The notes beneath the pieces are model-generated. The model searched no databases, was not told the DNA's origin, and saw only the letters and a program-made list of their open reading frames with translations. From NCBI GenBank assembly GCA_035288045.1, contig DATEBA010000058.1, positions 1 to 53,409 on the forward strand: a stretch of 53,409 nucleotides of DNA. Direction: 5' to 3'. Made by a program: the position numbers and the translations under genes. Of the stretch, positions 23,930 to 32,986 are shown in pieces. How positions within the stretch are numbered: position 1 is the first letter of the stretch; every line of letters starts with the position of its first letter. Source of the stretch: DATEBA01 sp035288045. Its GTDB lineage: Bacteria; Actinomycetota; UBA4738; HRBIN12.

Positions 23930-25618
23930 CTACTTCACCACCCTCGCGACTTCCTCGATGGACGTTTGGCCGTGACGAGCCTTCGCGAGCCCGTCGTCAC
24001 GGAGGGTCTGCATGCCCTGATCGATCGCGACCCTCGTGATCTCATCGGAAGAAGCGCGCTCGACCGTTAGCCGCTCGATCTCCTCCGACATCAACATCAC
24101 CTCATACAGGCCGATGCGACCCCGATACCCGGTGTTGGAGCACGCCGAGCACCCCACGGCCCGGAAGAGCTCCTTGATCTCCGGGATCTCGTGCTCGCGG
24201 TAGCCAGCCTCGAGCAGCTCCTGGGCCTCGGGCTCGTAGGCCTCGCGGCATCGCTCGCAGAGCTTGCGCGCCAGGCGCTGGGCGACCACCGCGTCCACGG
24301 CCGAGGCCACGAGGAAGGTCTCCACGTCCATCTCCGTCAGCCGGGTGATCGCCGAGGGAGCGTCGTTCGTGTGCATCGACGACAGCACCAGGTGACCGGT
24401 GAGGGCCGCCTCGACGGCGATCATCGCCGTCTCGCGGTCGCGGACCTCACCGATCAGAACGATGTCGGGGTCCGCCCGCAGGATGGAACGCAACGCGGAT
24501 GCGAACGTGAGCCCCGCCTTCGGGTTCACCTGCATCTGGTTGACGCCGGGAAGCCGGTACTCGACCGGGTCCTCCACCGTGATGATGTTCTTCTCGGCCT
24601 CGTTCAGGATGTTGAGCGTCGCGTAGAGCGTGGTCGACTTCCCCGATCCGGTCGGCCCGGTCACGAGCAGCGCGCCATAGGGCCTGCGGAACGCCGTCTC
24701 GAACCGCTTGTACGCGCCCTCGAGGAGTCCGAGCTCCTCCAGCGCCATGACGGCCTGGCTCTTGTCCAGCACGCGGATCACGACCTTCTCTCCGTAGACG
24801 GTGGGAAGGGTCGCCACGCGCAGGTCCAGCTGCTTGCCGCCCACGCGCATGCTGATCCGCCCGTCCTGAGGGATTCGCTTCTCGGCGATGTTCATCTCGG
24901 CCATGACCTTCAGCCGGCTGATCAGGCCGCCCTGGATGTTCTTGGGCGAGTGCATCACCTCGTGGAGCACGCCGTCGACTCGGAACCGGACCCGGACGTC
25001 CTTCTCGGTCGGCTCGATGTGGACGTCGGACGCGCGGTCGCCGACGGCTTGCGTCATGATCGCGTTCACGAGCTTGACGATCGGCGCTTCCTCGAGCGCG
25101 GCCTCGAGCTGCTCTTCCTCGGTGCCGTCCTCGGCCTGTGTGGCCGCCTCGCTCGCGAGCTGCTCCACCTGGCCCTCGAGCTGACCGAACTTCTGGATCG
25201 CTTGCTCCACGTCGGCGGCCGTCGCCACCACCGGTTGGACCTCGCGGTTGGTGATCGCGCGGATGTCATCCAGCGCGTAGACGTTGGCGGGGTCCGACAT
25301 CGCAACGAGCAGCTTCCCGTCGCGCTCCCCGATCGGTATGGCCCTGTAGCGCCGGGCGAGCGTGTCGGGCAGGAGCGAGGCGATCATCGGATCGACGTTG
25401 AACTCGGAGAGGTCGGCGAACTCCAGCCCCACCTGCTCGGCAAGCGCGCGCACGAGGTCGGCCTCCCTGATGAGGCCCATGTCGATCAGGACGCGGCCGA
25501 GCGACTTGGGGGTCTTGTGGTGCTCCTCGAGGGCGGCCTGAAGCTGCTCATCGGTGATGAGTCCCTGCTCGATCAGGATCTGACCCAGCTGCTTCGGCTT
25601 GCGCTTCGTGGTCACCAT
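23930..25618 (-). CDS. pilB: Pilus extension ATPase PilB (GspE family)
   Basis: Drives pilus assembly. The 562 residues begin with a GspE-II/MshEN-type domain (about 10-160, with the paired LGQILIEQGLITDEQL and LGRVLIDMGLIREADL repeats that in MshE-like proteins bind c-di-GMP), then the ATPase core with Walker A GPTGSGKST (321-329), LRSILRADPDIVLIGEVRD, and the zinc-binding four-Cys module (CERC near 461, CSAC near 495). The MshEN repeats make c-di-GMP control of pilus extension plausible (family knowledge). Confidence 0.95.
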   Translation of the reverse strand: MVTTKRKPKQLGQILIEQGLITDEQLQAALEEHHKTPKSLGRVLIDMGLIREADLVRALAEQVGLEFADLSEFNVDPMIASLLPDTLARRYRAIPIGERDGKLLVAMSDPANVYALDDIRAITNREVQPVVATAADVEQAIQKFGQLEGQVEQLASEAATQAEDGTEEEQLEAALEEAPIVKLVNAIMTQAVGDRASDVHIEPTEKDVRVRFRVDGVLHEVMHSPKNIQGGLISRLKVMAEMNIAEKRIPQDGRISMRVGGKQLDLRVATLPTVYGEKVVIRVLDKSQAVMALEELGLLEGAYKRFETAFRRPYGALLVTGPTGSGKSTTLYATLNILNEAEKNIITVEDPVEYRLPGVNQMQVNPKAGLTFASALRSILRADPDIVLIGEVRDRETAMIAVEAALTGHLVLSSMHTNDAPSAITRLTEMDVETFLVASAVDAVVAQRLARKLCERCREAYEPEAQELLEAGYREHEIPEIKELFRAVGCSACSNTGYRGRIGLYEVMLMSEEIERLTVERASSDEITRVAIDQGMQTLRDDGLAKARHGQTSIEEVARVVK

Positions 25619-25649
25619 GCGAGCTCAGGTCCCCTCTTCGCGTCCCCCA

Positions 25650-26255
25650 TCATTCGTCCTGTTCCGTCGGCTCCTGAAGCAGCCGCGAGAACTCCTGTGC
25701 GAGGAGGACGCGGTCGACCTCGGCTTCCTCGTCCCCGGGCGCGGGCTTCACCGGCGTGGGCGCAGCGGGAGCCGCCGGGGCCGGTCCCTCGGGCTGCGGA
25801 GTCCCGGCCTGCTCCTCGGCGGCTGCGGGCTGGGCAACCGGTGCCACCGGTGCCGACTTCTGTTCCTTGTGCAGCGACGTCCGCGGCTTCCCGCTCGGGG
25901 CGGCCGGGACGTCGGGGATCTTCAGGGCCTCCCGCTTGGCGCGCGACTCCTCCGCGGTGAGGAGCGCCTGCTCGACCTGCTCGATCAGGAGGCCCGGACG
26001 AACGGCCGAGCCCGCGATCGCGAAACACGCGTACGGTCCGCGCCGAACGTAGACCCAGGTTTCCTCCCCGTACTGGAGGAAACCCTTCTCAGGGTCTCCG
26101 AGCGCGGCGAACCTCAGCCAGGCCGGTTTGGCGACGCTCTCGTCACCGGCCGGGAACGAACCCAGAACCAGCCCGTCCCGCGACAGGATCAGACAGCCCC
26201 GAACCTCGCCGACGCCGACCGCGATCCGCGATGCGAGGGCCGAGAAATCTTCCAT
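25650..26255 (-). CDS. Roadblock/LC7-like protein next to pilB
   Basis: The first 105 of 201 residues look like a Roadblock/LC7 fold: helix, VRGCLILSRDGLVLGSF strand pair, a middle helix, and a C-terminal helix LLIEQVEQALLTAEESR. The remainder is low-complexity Ala/Pro/Glu with a short final helix (VLLAQEFSRLLQ). MglB, a Roadblock protein, controls pole switching of type IV pili together with the GTPase MglA. No MglA-type GTPase gene is in the window, so a direct MglB role is a guess. It ends 31 nt before pilB and is probably first in the pilus operon. Confidence 0.6.
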   Translation of the reverse strand: MEDFSALASRIAVGVGEVRGCLILSRDGLVLGSFPAGDESVAKPAWLRFAALGDPEKGFLQYGEETWVYVRRGPYACFAIAGSAVRPGLLIEQVEQALLTAEESRAKREALKIPDVPAAPSGKPRTSLHKEQKSAPVAPVAQPAAAEEQAGTPQPEGPAPAAPAAPTPVKPAPGDEEAEVDRVLLAQEFSRLLQEPTEQDE

Positions 26256-26320
26256 ACGCTGCGTCCTGCCTGAAGCATCGGAGACGCGGGGGACCGACTT
26301 GAGACCTAGGCCGGGGATAT

Positions 26321-26341
26321 GCCGAGGGTGCAGCCCCCGGC
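26321..26341 (-). terminator. Possible terminator hairpin after aroE
   Basis: Imperfect 8-bp stem (GCCGAGGG against CCCCCGGC, one mismatch) with a 5-nt loop, 41 nt after the aroE stop. The rest of 26256-26381 shows no gene and no clear promoter. Confidence 0.35.
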
Positions 26342-26381
26342 ACGGACCCGGACGGGCTGGTCGCGTTGGGACACAGCGCGT

Positions 26382-27245
26382 TCAGGCGTCCAGATGCCCG
26401 TCGGCGAGCTCCGCGAGAGCCGCCGCGGACATCGCCGACATCGGCGCCGGCCGCCCCGTCCAGAGCTCGAAGGAAAGCGCGGCCTGGTGAAGCAGCAGTC
26501 CTAGGCCTCCGAACGCGGATGCGCCGACGTCGCGCGCCGCCTGTTGGAGCGGAGTCGTCGACGGGAGGTAGAGAAGATCGACGACTAAGGTCTCGGGCGT
26601 GAGCGCAGGCAGCGGAAGCAGCTCCCCCTCCCGCCCAAGCGGCGTTGCGTTCACCACCAGGTCGGCGGCGACCCCCGTAGCATCCCCGAAACCGACGGCG
26701 CGAACCTCGGCCCCGAACCCCTCCACGGCGGAAACCACGTCTGCCGCGCGCGTCGCGTCTCGGGCCGCAACGACGATCGACGTCGCACCCCCTCGCGCGA
26801 GCGCCAGAGCGCAAGCCCGAGCGGCGCCGCCCGCGCCAAACACGAGCGCCGAGCGGTCAGTCGGGTCGAACCCAGCGTCCCCACGGAGGAACCGGTCAAA
26901 GCCGGGAACGTCCGTGTTGTGGCCGGCGAGCCCTCCGGGGCCCACGACGATCGTGTTCACCGCGCGAAGGCGCGAGGCGTCCTCGGAGAGATCCGCTATC
27001 AGCTCGGCGCTCTCAGTCTTGTGGGGCATCGTCACGTTCGCCCCGACGAACCCGAGGGCCGGCAGTCCCGCAAGCGCCTCGGCGAGCGAGCCCGGCGGGA
27101 CCGGTAGCGCCACGTAAACCCAGTCGAGCTCGAGCGCGGCGAACGCCGCGTTGTGGATGGCCGGAGAGAGGCTGTGCTGCACCGGCCAGCCGATCACCCC
27201 GACCGCCCTGGTGGAGCCCCGAGCGCCCACGGGCTCCTCACTCAC
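26382..27245 (-). CDS. aroE: Shikimate dehydrogenase
   Basis: NADP-dependent reduction of 3-dehydroshikimate. The 287 residues show the substrate loop GWPVQHSLSPAIHNAAF, the catalytic NVTMPHKTE (Lys), RAVNTIVVGPGGLAGHNTD and the nucleotide loop GAGGAARACALALARGG, with QAALSFELWTG at the C-terminus. GTG start overlapping mltG by 8 nt, in the usual actinobacterial mltG-aroE pair. Confidence 0.95.
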   Translation of the reverse strand: MSEEPVGARGSTRAVGVIGWPVQHSLSPAIHNAAFAALELDWVYVALPVPPGSLAEALAGLPALGFVGANVTMPHKTESAELIADLSEDASRLRAVNTIVVGPGGLAGHNTDVPGFDRFLRGDAGFDPTDRSALVFGAGGAARACALALARGGATSIVVAARDATRAADVVSAVEGFGAEVRAVGFGDATGVAADLVVNATPLGREGELLPLPALTPETLVVDLLYLPSTTPLQQAARDVGASAFGGLGLLLHQAALSFELWTGRPAPMSAMSAAALAELADGHLDA

Positions 27246-28305
27246 CGCATCGCTGCCTGTCTGCCAGGAAGTCGTCGTAGGAGGTGCTGAACTCGTGGTG
27301 GCCGTCCTTGCCGCACAAGACGTAGTAGAGGTACGGCACGTCGTCGGGGTCTAGGGCGGCGAGGAGCGAGGCGCGACCCGGGCTCGCGATCGGGGTCGGC
27401 GGCAACCCGGGATGCAGGCGCGTGTTGTAGGGGCTGTCGATACGCAGGTCGGACTCCGTGAGCCCGTTCGACGGGTCGGGGTCGACGTACTGAAGGGTGG
27501 CGTCGATCCCGAGGTTCATGCCCCTCCCCAGCCGGTTGTAGATGACCGCCGCGACCTTCGCACGCTCGTCGGGAACGCGGGCCTCACGCTCGATCATGGA
27601 GGCGACGATCACGATCTCGTAGGCGGACATGCCGAGGCGCTTCGCGTCGCCCCAGGGCAGCGACTCGGCCTCGAGCCGGAACTGCTCGAGGAGCCGCTCG
27701 GCGACGGCTCTGGGCGTCACCTTCGCCTCGACGAACTCGTAGGTCTTGGGGAAGAGGAAGCCCTCGGCGGTCGGTGTCCCCTTCGGCAGGTACGGGGGGA
27801 GCGACAGCTCGCCCCCCTCCACGAGGTCAAGAAGGCTCCGGGCCGGGATCCCGAGATCCTCCGATGCGCGCTCGGCTATCTGGGTCAACCGATAGCCCTC
27901 CGGGATCGTGAAGCGCAAGGTCGGGATCGGCGGAGGTGGCGTCGTTAGCACGTCGAGCGCCTCGTCGAGGGTCATATTCGTCGTGAGCGCGTACGTGCCC
28001 GCGCGGATGTCCTCGTCGAGGCCGGACTTCTGCAGGAGCGACCGGCCGAGGAAGCCGCCACAGCGAGTAACCCCTCTCTCGTGTAGGAGCTCAGCGACGG
28101 TCGCGCCTGTGGCTCCCTCCGGGACGCGTAGGCCTACTGAGTCTCGGCGCCCCTCCGCCCCCTCGCACCAGCGGACGTACGCCACCGCGCCCGCGCCGAT
28201 CACGCCCGCGACCACCGCCACCGCCACGAGGATCGCGAGGGCCCGGCGTCCCGAGCGACGAGGTCCCGGCGGACCGGCCTCGCGGGACTCCAAGGTCTCG
28301 AGCAT
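27238..28305 (-). CDS. mltG: Endolytic peptidoglycan transglycosylase MltG
   Basis: Membrane-anchored lytic transglycosylase that cuts nascent glycan strands. The 355 residues have a cytoplasmic basic start, a membrane helix (about 24-46), a LysM-like region, and the YceG catalytic domain with FPKTYEF, IVASMIEREARVPDERAKVAAVIYNRL (catalytic Glu) and LGIDATLQY. I start at ATG 28305, just before the first membrane segment; the longer open frame is rejected. It is separated from ruvX by the decayed HNH gene. A TATGCT at 28314-28319 could be its own -10 element. Confidence 0.93.
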   Translation of the reverse strand: MLETLESREAGPPGPRRSGRRALAILVAVAVVAGVIGAGAVAYVRWCEGAEGRRDSVGLRVPEGATGATVAELLHERGVTRCGGFLGRSLLQKSGLDEDIRAGTYALTTNMTLDEALDVLTTPPPPIPTLRFTIPEGYRLTQIAERASEDLGIPARSLLDLVEGGELSLPPYLPKGTPTAEGFLFPKTYEFVEAKVTPRAVAERLLEQFRLEAESLPWGDAKRLGMSAYEIVIVASMIEREARVPDERAKVAAVIYNRLGRGMNLGIDATLQYVDPDPSNGLTESDLRIDSPYNTRLHPGLPPTPIASPGRASLLAALDPDDVPYLYYVLCGKDGHHEFSTSYDDFLADRQRCGE

Positions 28306-28398
28306 CGCCGCGCAGCATACCGGCCGCCTTTCGGCCCACCCGGCGTTCGGTCCGTATGTCCGCAGCCAAGACGAGTCGGCCCGCCGGAGATCTGGACC

Positions 28399-28427
28399 TT
28401 GATAACCGAACGTATGTTCGGTATACT
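28399..28427 (+). promoter_or_regulatory. SOS promoter with LexA box upstream of the HNH pseudogene
   Basis: Plus strand TTGATA (28399-28404), 17-bp spacer, TATACT (28422-28427). The spacer contains CGAACGTATGTTCG (28407-28420), a full match to the Gram-positive/mycobacterial LexA box CGAACRNRYGTTYG. LexA would block this promoter until DNA damage. Confidence 0.8.
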
Positions 28428-28467
28428 TCCTGATAGCTCCCCCCGGAGACCAAGTTGGGGTTTTCGG

Positions 28468-29734
28468 GTGACGCAGTACGAGAGCAACGAGCAACTGACA
28501 GCAGGCATAGACGGCTTCCACGGCCTCATCTGCACAGCTCAGCGCCAGATGTTCCGCGCGATCGCCAAGGCCGACCGACGCGGGGCCTGGCGTGACTCTG
28601 GCGCAAGGGACATGGCCCACTGGTTAGCTATGCGCCAGGGGATCTCCCTGTGGAAGGCCTGCCGCTGGGTGGCGGCGGCCCATGCCCTGCAGCGGCTTCC
28701 CCGCATCGCGGAGGCGTTTGCCCGCGGAGAGCTTGGCACGACAAGGTCGTCGAGCTCACGTGGTTTGCCCCCGCGGGGGCGAATCCCGGCTGATCAGGTG
28801 GGCAAAGGGGGTCTACGCCGCGGCGATCCGCCACAGGGCCGACCTTTCGGCCCGCCAGCAGATACAAGACGCCCGGGAGGCAGATCGTGCCCGAACGCTC
28901 TCGTGGTGGTTCTTCAAAGAGAACAGCCGCTTCGGGCTCTGGGCCGAGCTACCCGCCTAGCAGGGAGCGGTGGTTGCAAGAGCCATAGAGCGCGCTTCGG
29001 CCGAGATCCCGGTGATGCCCGGGGAGGAGGACCCCCTCTATACCGATGAAAGAAGGGCAGATGCCTTTGTCGCCCTTTGCTCGGCCCGTATAGCAGGTGA
29101 CAAAGACCCCGATCGGGCCACGGTGGTCGTTCACGCACAGCTTGATGGCCTTTCCTCGGGGGATGGGGGCTGCGAGATAGAGAACGGCCCGGTGATCCAC
29201 CCCGAGACCGCCAAGAGGCTTCTTTGCAACTCAGGACTCAAGGCCGTGGTGGAGGACGGCACCGGCGATGCCCGTCTCGGGCGGGTATCAAGGGAGCCCT
29301 CCGCTTCTGTGATGCGCCAGCTCCGCTACCGGGACCGGGAGTGCCGCTTCCCCGGCTGCGGTGCGCGGAGGTTCACCCAGGCCCACCACATCGTGTGGTG
29401 GGAGAACGGGGGAAGAACCGACCTGGACAACCTTGTCCTCGTGTGCTTCTTCCACCACAAGCTGGTGCACGAGTACGGGTGGAGGCTTGCACGCGAGACC
29501 GACGGGACCGTCCGTTGGTTCCGACCCGACGGAACCCGCTTCATCGCCGGACCGGCGCCGCCGCGTCGGTTGGTCGAACGACAACCGTCGGTGCTAGCAG
29601 GCGTGGGGCCTGAAGAGGGATTCCCACGGGAACTGAATGGGCCTGCTGTGGCAAGCCCCGGTCTCCCGCCGCCGTGCCCGCCGTCGCGGACGGTCATCCA
29701 GGCCCGGGCCGATCCAGGTAGGACTGCAGGATGA
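28468..29734 (+). pseudogene. Decayed DUF222/HNH endonuclease (13E12 repeat family)
   Basis: From a GTG at 28468 the first frame encodes a DUF222 N-terminus (QLTAGIDGFHGLICTAQ to EAFARGELG). Near 28735-28740 the match shifts to another frame (DKVVELTWFAPAGA). Near 28770-28781 it shifts again (ESRLIRWAKGVYAAAIRHRA), and at 28958-28960 that frame has an in-frame TAG in ELPA*QGAVVARA. After it, the HNH domain is intact: RDRECRFPGCGARRFTQ, AHHIVWWENGG, NLVLVCFFHHKLVHEYGW. So there are at least two frameshifts and one nonsense codon. The last 41 nt overlap ruvX tail to tail. It sits alone on the plus strand inside a conserved minus-strand gene series and was probably acquired by transfer. Confidence 0.85.
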
Positions 29735-30137
29735 CCGTGGCGGCGGAGCGGTCGACTACCCGGCGGCGGCGGCGTCCCTCGGTGCCGGCCTCCCGGAGGA
29801 CGCGCTCGGCCTCGACGGTCGACAGTCGCTCGTCTTGAAGCGCTACCGGTACCTTGAGCACCGCACTCAGCGTCTCGGCGAACTGCTCCACGAGGCGAGC
29901 CCGATCCCCCGGCTCGCCGGAGAGCATCAGCGGATGCCCGACGATCACGAGCGATACGTCGTGCTCCTCCACCAGCTTCGCGATCGCCTTGATGTCTTCG
30001 GGAGCTCCCGTGCGGATCGTGCCGAGCGGAACGGCCGTGCGCCGGTCGTCGTCGGAGATCGCGACGCCGATCCGGGCGTCGCCGAGGTCCAGTCCGAGCA
30101 CTCGCCCGCCGCCGGTGAGCTGATCCATGTTGGTCAT
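29694..30137 (-). CDS. ruvX: RuvX/YqgF-family Holliday junction resolvase-like protein
   Basis: RNase H-fold nuclease thought to act in 16S rRNA 5'-end maturation and possibly recombination. The 147 residues begin MTNMDQLTGGG, followed by RVLGLDLGDARIGVAISD with the catalytic Asp, then VGHPLMLSGEPGDRARLVEQFAE, QDERLSTVEAERVL and the C-terminal DRSAATVILQSYLD. ATG at 30137 overlaps the alaS stop as ATGA. Confidence 0.92.
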   Translation of the reverse strand: MTNMDQLTGGGRVLGLDLGDARIGVAISDDDRRTAVPLGTIRTGAPEDIKAIAKLVEEHDVSLVIVGHPLMLSGEPGDRARLVEQFAETLSAVLKVPVALQDERLSTVEAERVLREAGTEGRRRRRVVDRSAATVILQSYLDRPGPG

Positions 30138-32752
30138 CGGCTCAGGAGCTCCTCGAGCCTTGCCGCGACGAGCTTCTGGACCGCCTCCTTCACCGCGTCG
30201 CCCTTTGGACCGCCGGCGAAGCCGAGGATCGGCTTCCCGCCGGCGCCGCCTCCGATCGCCCTGGCCGCCGGCTCCAGCAGCCGGGGAGCCTCCACACCCC
30301 GCGCAACCAGGTTCTTGCTGCACGCAGCGACTATCAGGGCCTTGCCGCCCTGCCCGGTTCCGAGCACGACGGCGGCGCCCCCATCGCCCTCGAGACGCCC
30401 CACGGCGCCCTGGGCCAGCTCTCGGAGCTCGTCAGCGTCTCCGTCCTCGAGCGAGGCGACGAGCTGCACCCCGGCGACGACGCTAGCCCGGCCGGCGACC
30501 TGAGCGGCCCGCTCCCCCACCTCGCGCTTGCTCATCTTCCCGAGCTCGCTCTGAATGCGCTTGAGCTGCTCCATTACCTGGCGGGCTCGCTCCGGCGCGC
30601 TCCGCGGGTCGCCGGCTCCGAGCGCCCGGGTCACCTCCTCGAACAGCCGTCGCTCGAGGTTGATCTCCCTCAGCGCGTCGGGGCCGACGAGCGCCTCCAC
30701 ACGGCGCATGCCCGCCCCTATCGAGGCCTCGTGGAGGATCCTGATCACCGCCACGTTCCCCGTCCGTGAGGCGTGCGTCCCGCCGCACAGCTCGCGCGAC
30801 CAGTCGCCGATCTCGACGACGCGGACCTCGTCGCCGTACTTCTCGCCGAAGAGCGCGATCGCGCCCAGCGCCCTCGCCTCCTCGAAGCTCGTCAGGAATG
30901 CGCGCACGTCCTCGTCCTCGGCCAGGCGTCGGTTCGCCAGCTCCTCGGCCTGCTCCAGGACCTCCCTCGGCACCGCGGAGTGATGGGGGAAGTCGAAGCG
31001 GAGCCTTCCCGGCGCCACCAGCGAGCCGGCCTGGCGCGCGTGCTCGCCGAGCACGTGGCGTAGGGTCCAGTGCACGACGTGGGTGGCCGTGTGCGAACGC
31101 GCAGTGGAATCGCGGCGGATCGCGTCGACCTCGGAGTGGGCGTCGTCGCCCTCACGGACCTCTCCCGACTCGACCCGCCCGACTTGCACGATCGCCTCGC
31201 CCACCCGCTGGGTGTCGGAGACGCGCACTGTCCCCGTGGGCGTTCGGATGGATCCTGCGTCGCCCACCTGCCCACCGCCCTCCGGGTAGAAGGGTGTTCG
31301 GTCCAGAACGATCCTCACCTGCTGCCCATCGTGCGCTATCTCCGAGCCGTCCTCCCCGACGAGCGCCGTGACGCGCCCGTCGCCGACGAGGCCGGCGTAG
31401 CCGGTGAATTCAGTCTTCCCCGCCCGAGCGACCGCCGCTGCAACGTCCTCGTCGATCCCCCCCTTCCTCACCGCCTCCTTCGCGCGCCGGCGCTGCTCGT
31501 CCATGAGCGCGTCGAAGATTCCCCACTCGACCGAGAGACCCTCGTCCGCCGCAAGCTCCTCCGTCAGCTCCCGCGGGAAACCGTGAGTGTCGTGGAGCTT
31601 GAACGCGACGTCGCCCGCCAGCGTCCCTCCGGTCGGAGCCCCCATCGCCGCCTCCCGGAAGAGCTCCATCCCCTGCCGGAGCGTGCCGGCGAACCGCTCC
31701 TCCTCCGAGCCGGCCACCTGTTTCACGAACGCCAGGTTCTCCCGCAGCTCGGGGTAGGCGTCGCCCAGGACCTCGGCCGAGCGCTCGGCGATCGACCCGG
31801 TCACCGATCGCTCGACACCGAGCCTGCGAGCGTGCGAAACCATACGCCGGAGCATCCGTCGGAGGACGTACCCGCGGCCCTCGTTCGACGGCTGCACGCC
31901 GTCGGCTATCAGGAAGCTGGTCGCCCGGCCGTGTTCGGCGACGATCCTCATGGAGACGTCCACGCGCTCATCGGCGCCGTAGGTTTTGCCGGACAGCGAC
32001 TCGACGACCTCCAGGATCGGGCGCATCACGTCGGACTCGTAGAAGGACTCGAGCCCGTTCAGCACCGTCGCGAGGCGCTCTAGGCTCGCGCCCGTGTCTA
32101 TGTTCTTCTTAGGCAGGTCGCCCAGGACCTCTGCGCGCTCATCGACCTCGTTCTGCATGAAGACGTGGTTCCAGATCTCCATGTAGCGCTCCTCGTCGAC
32201 GGCCGGGCCTCCCTCCGGTCCGTACCTCTCGCCGCGGTCGACGTAGATCTCGGAGCACGGACCGGCCGGGCCCGCGGCGTGCGTCCACCAGAAGTTGTCG
32301 GCCTTCCCGCGCCGCACGATCCTCTCCGCGGGGATCCCTATGTCCCTCCAGATGTCGATCGCCTCTTCGTCGGTCTCGTAGACCGTCACCCACAGCCGCC
32401 CGGGGTCCATCCCGAGAACATCGGTCACGAGCTCGTAGCCCCAGGCGCACGACTCCGCCTTGAAGTAGTCCCCGAAGGAGAAGTTGCCGAGCATCTCGAA
32501 CAGCGTCAGGTGGCGGGCCGTGTGCCCGACGTTGTCTATGTCGACTGCGCGGAAGCATTTCTGCGCCGTCGTCGCGCGCGGGAACGGCGCCTCGGCCTGC
32601 CCGAGGAAGTACGGGATGAACTGGTTCATCCCGGCGTTGGTGAGCATGAGGCCGGTCTCGGGCGGGGGGATCAGCGAGGCGGAGTTGACGACCGTGTGAC
32701 CGTGCTCCTCGAAGAAGCGCAGGAACGTCTCGCGGATGCGGGAGCCCTCCAT
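30134..32752 (-). CDS. alaS: Alanyl-tRNA synthetase
   Basis: Charges tRNA-Ala and clears mischarged species. The full-length 872-residue protein has the class II core (SASLIPPPETGLMLTNAGMNQF, RHLTLFEMLGNFSFGDYF), the tRNA-recognition region, the editing domain with HTATHVVHW and CGGTHASRTGNV (zinc ligands), and the C-terminal oligomerisation/DHHA1 domain ending GGGAGGKPILGFAGG. It lies just downstream of the two small membrane protein genes. Confidence 0.97.
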   Translation of the reverse strand: MEGSRIRETFLRFFEEHGHTVVNSASLIPPPETGLMLTNAGMNQFIPYFLGQAEAPFPRATTAQKCFRAVDIDNVGHTARHLTLFEMLGNFSFGDYFKAESCAWGYELVTDVLGMDPGRLWVTVYETDEEAIDIWRDIGIPAERIVRRGKADNFWWTHAAGPAGPCSEIYVDRGERYGPEGGPAVDEERYMEIWNHVFMQNEVDERAEVLGDLPKKNIDTGASLERLATVLNGLESFYESDVMRPILEVVESLSGKTYGADERVDVSMRIVAEHGRATSFLIADGVQPSNEGRGYVLRRMLRRMVSHARRLGVERSVTGSIAERSAEVLGDAYPELRENLAFVKQVAGSEEERFAGTLRQGMELFREAAMGAPTGGTLAGDVAFKLHDTHGFPRELTEELAADEGLSVEWGIFDALMDEQRRRAKEAVRKGGIDEDVAAAVARAGKTEFTGYAGLVGDGRVTALVGEDGSEIAHDGQQVRIVLDRTPFYPEGGGQVGDAGSIRTPTGTVRVSDTQRVGEAIVQVGRVESGEVREGDDAHSEVDAIRRDSTARSHTATHVVHWTLRHVLGEHARQAGSLVAPGRLRFDFPHHSAVPREVLEQAEELANRRLAEDEDVRAFLTSFEEARALGAIALFGEKYGDEVRVVEIGDWSRELCGGTHASRTGNVAVIRILHEASIGAGMRRVEALVGPDALREINLERRLFEEVTRALGAGDPRSAPERARQVMEQLKRIQSELGKMSKREVGERAAQVAGRASVVAGVQLVASLEDGDADELRELAQGAVGRLEGDGGAAVVLGTGQGGKALIVAACSKNLVARGVEAPRLLEPAARAIGGGAGGKPILGFAGGPKGDAVKEAVQKLVAARLEELLSR

Positions 32753-32761
32753 AGGCTCAGT

Positions 32762-32986
32762 CTAGCCGCGTGCCTGGAGCTCCTCTTCCTTCTCCCGCAT
32801 CGCGCGGCGGCCCTCCTCGAGCGACTCCGCCACGAGCTTGGAAAGCTCGAGGATGCCTCCCCTGGCCTCGCGTGCGATCGTCGCCGGGGCGACCTTGCTC
32901 GCCTGGCGTTTCGTCCACCGGCCGGCGAGGATCGCGCCGGTGGCGCCGGCGCCCAAGCCGAGTGCGACCCAGAAGAGCCTCCTCAC
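32762..32986 (-). CDS. Small single-pass membrane protein of unknown function
   Basis: The 74-residue product has an N-terminal hydrophobic segment (LFWVALGLGAGATGAILAG) and a charged helical tail (ELSKLVAESLEEGRRAMREKEEELQ). It starts at a GTG forming a GTGA overlap with the DUF948 gene and ends 9 nt before alaS. Similar small proteins are common at this spot in actinobacteria; I do not know their role. Confidence 0.7.
   Translation of the reverse strand: MRRLFWVALGLGAGATGAILAGRWTKRQASKVAPATIAREARGGILELSKLVAESLEEGRRAMREKEEELQARG

Noticed and set aside
24191..25960. 589-residue plus-strand open frame
   Set aside because: It is antisense to pilB, whose protein is clearly conserved; the product is His/Arg/Leu-rich and unlike any family I know.
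28399..28467. Start of the HNH gene at the upstream in-frame TTG (28399) or ATG (28414)
   Set aside because: Both lie inside the promoter, so the transcript would not contain them; GTG at 28468 is the first sensible start.
5994..28960. Amber (TAG) recoding as sense, suggested by in-frame TAG in both pyrB and the DUF222/HNH gene
   Set aside because: TAG ends carA, tatA, nusB and lemA in their expected places, so it is a normal stop. The HNH gene also has frameshifts, so its TAG is better explained as decay.
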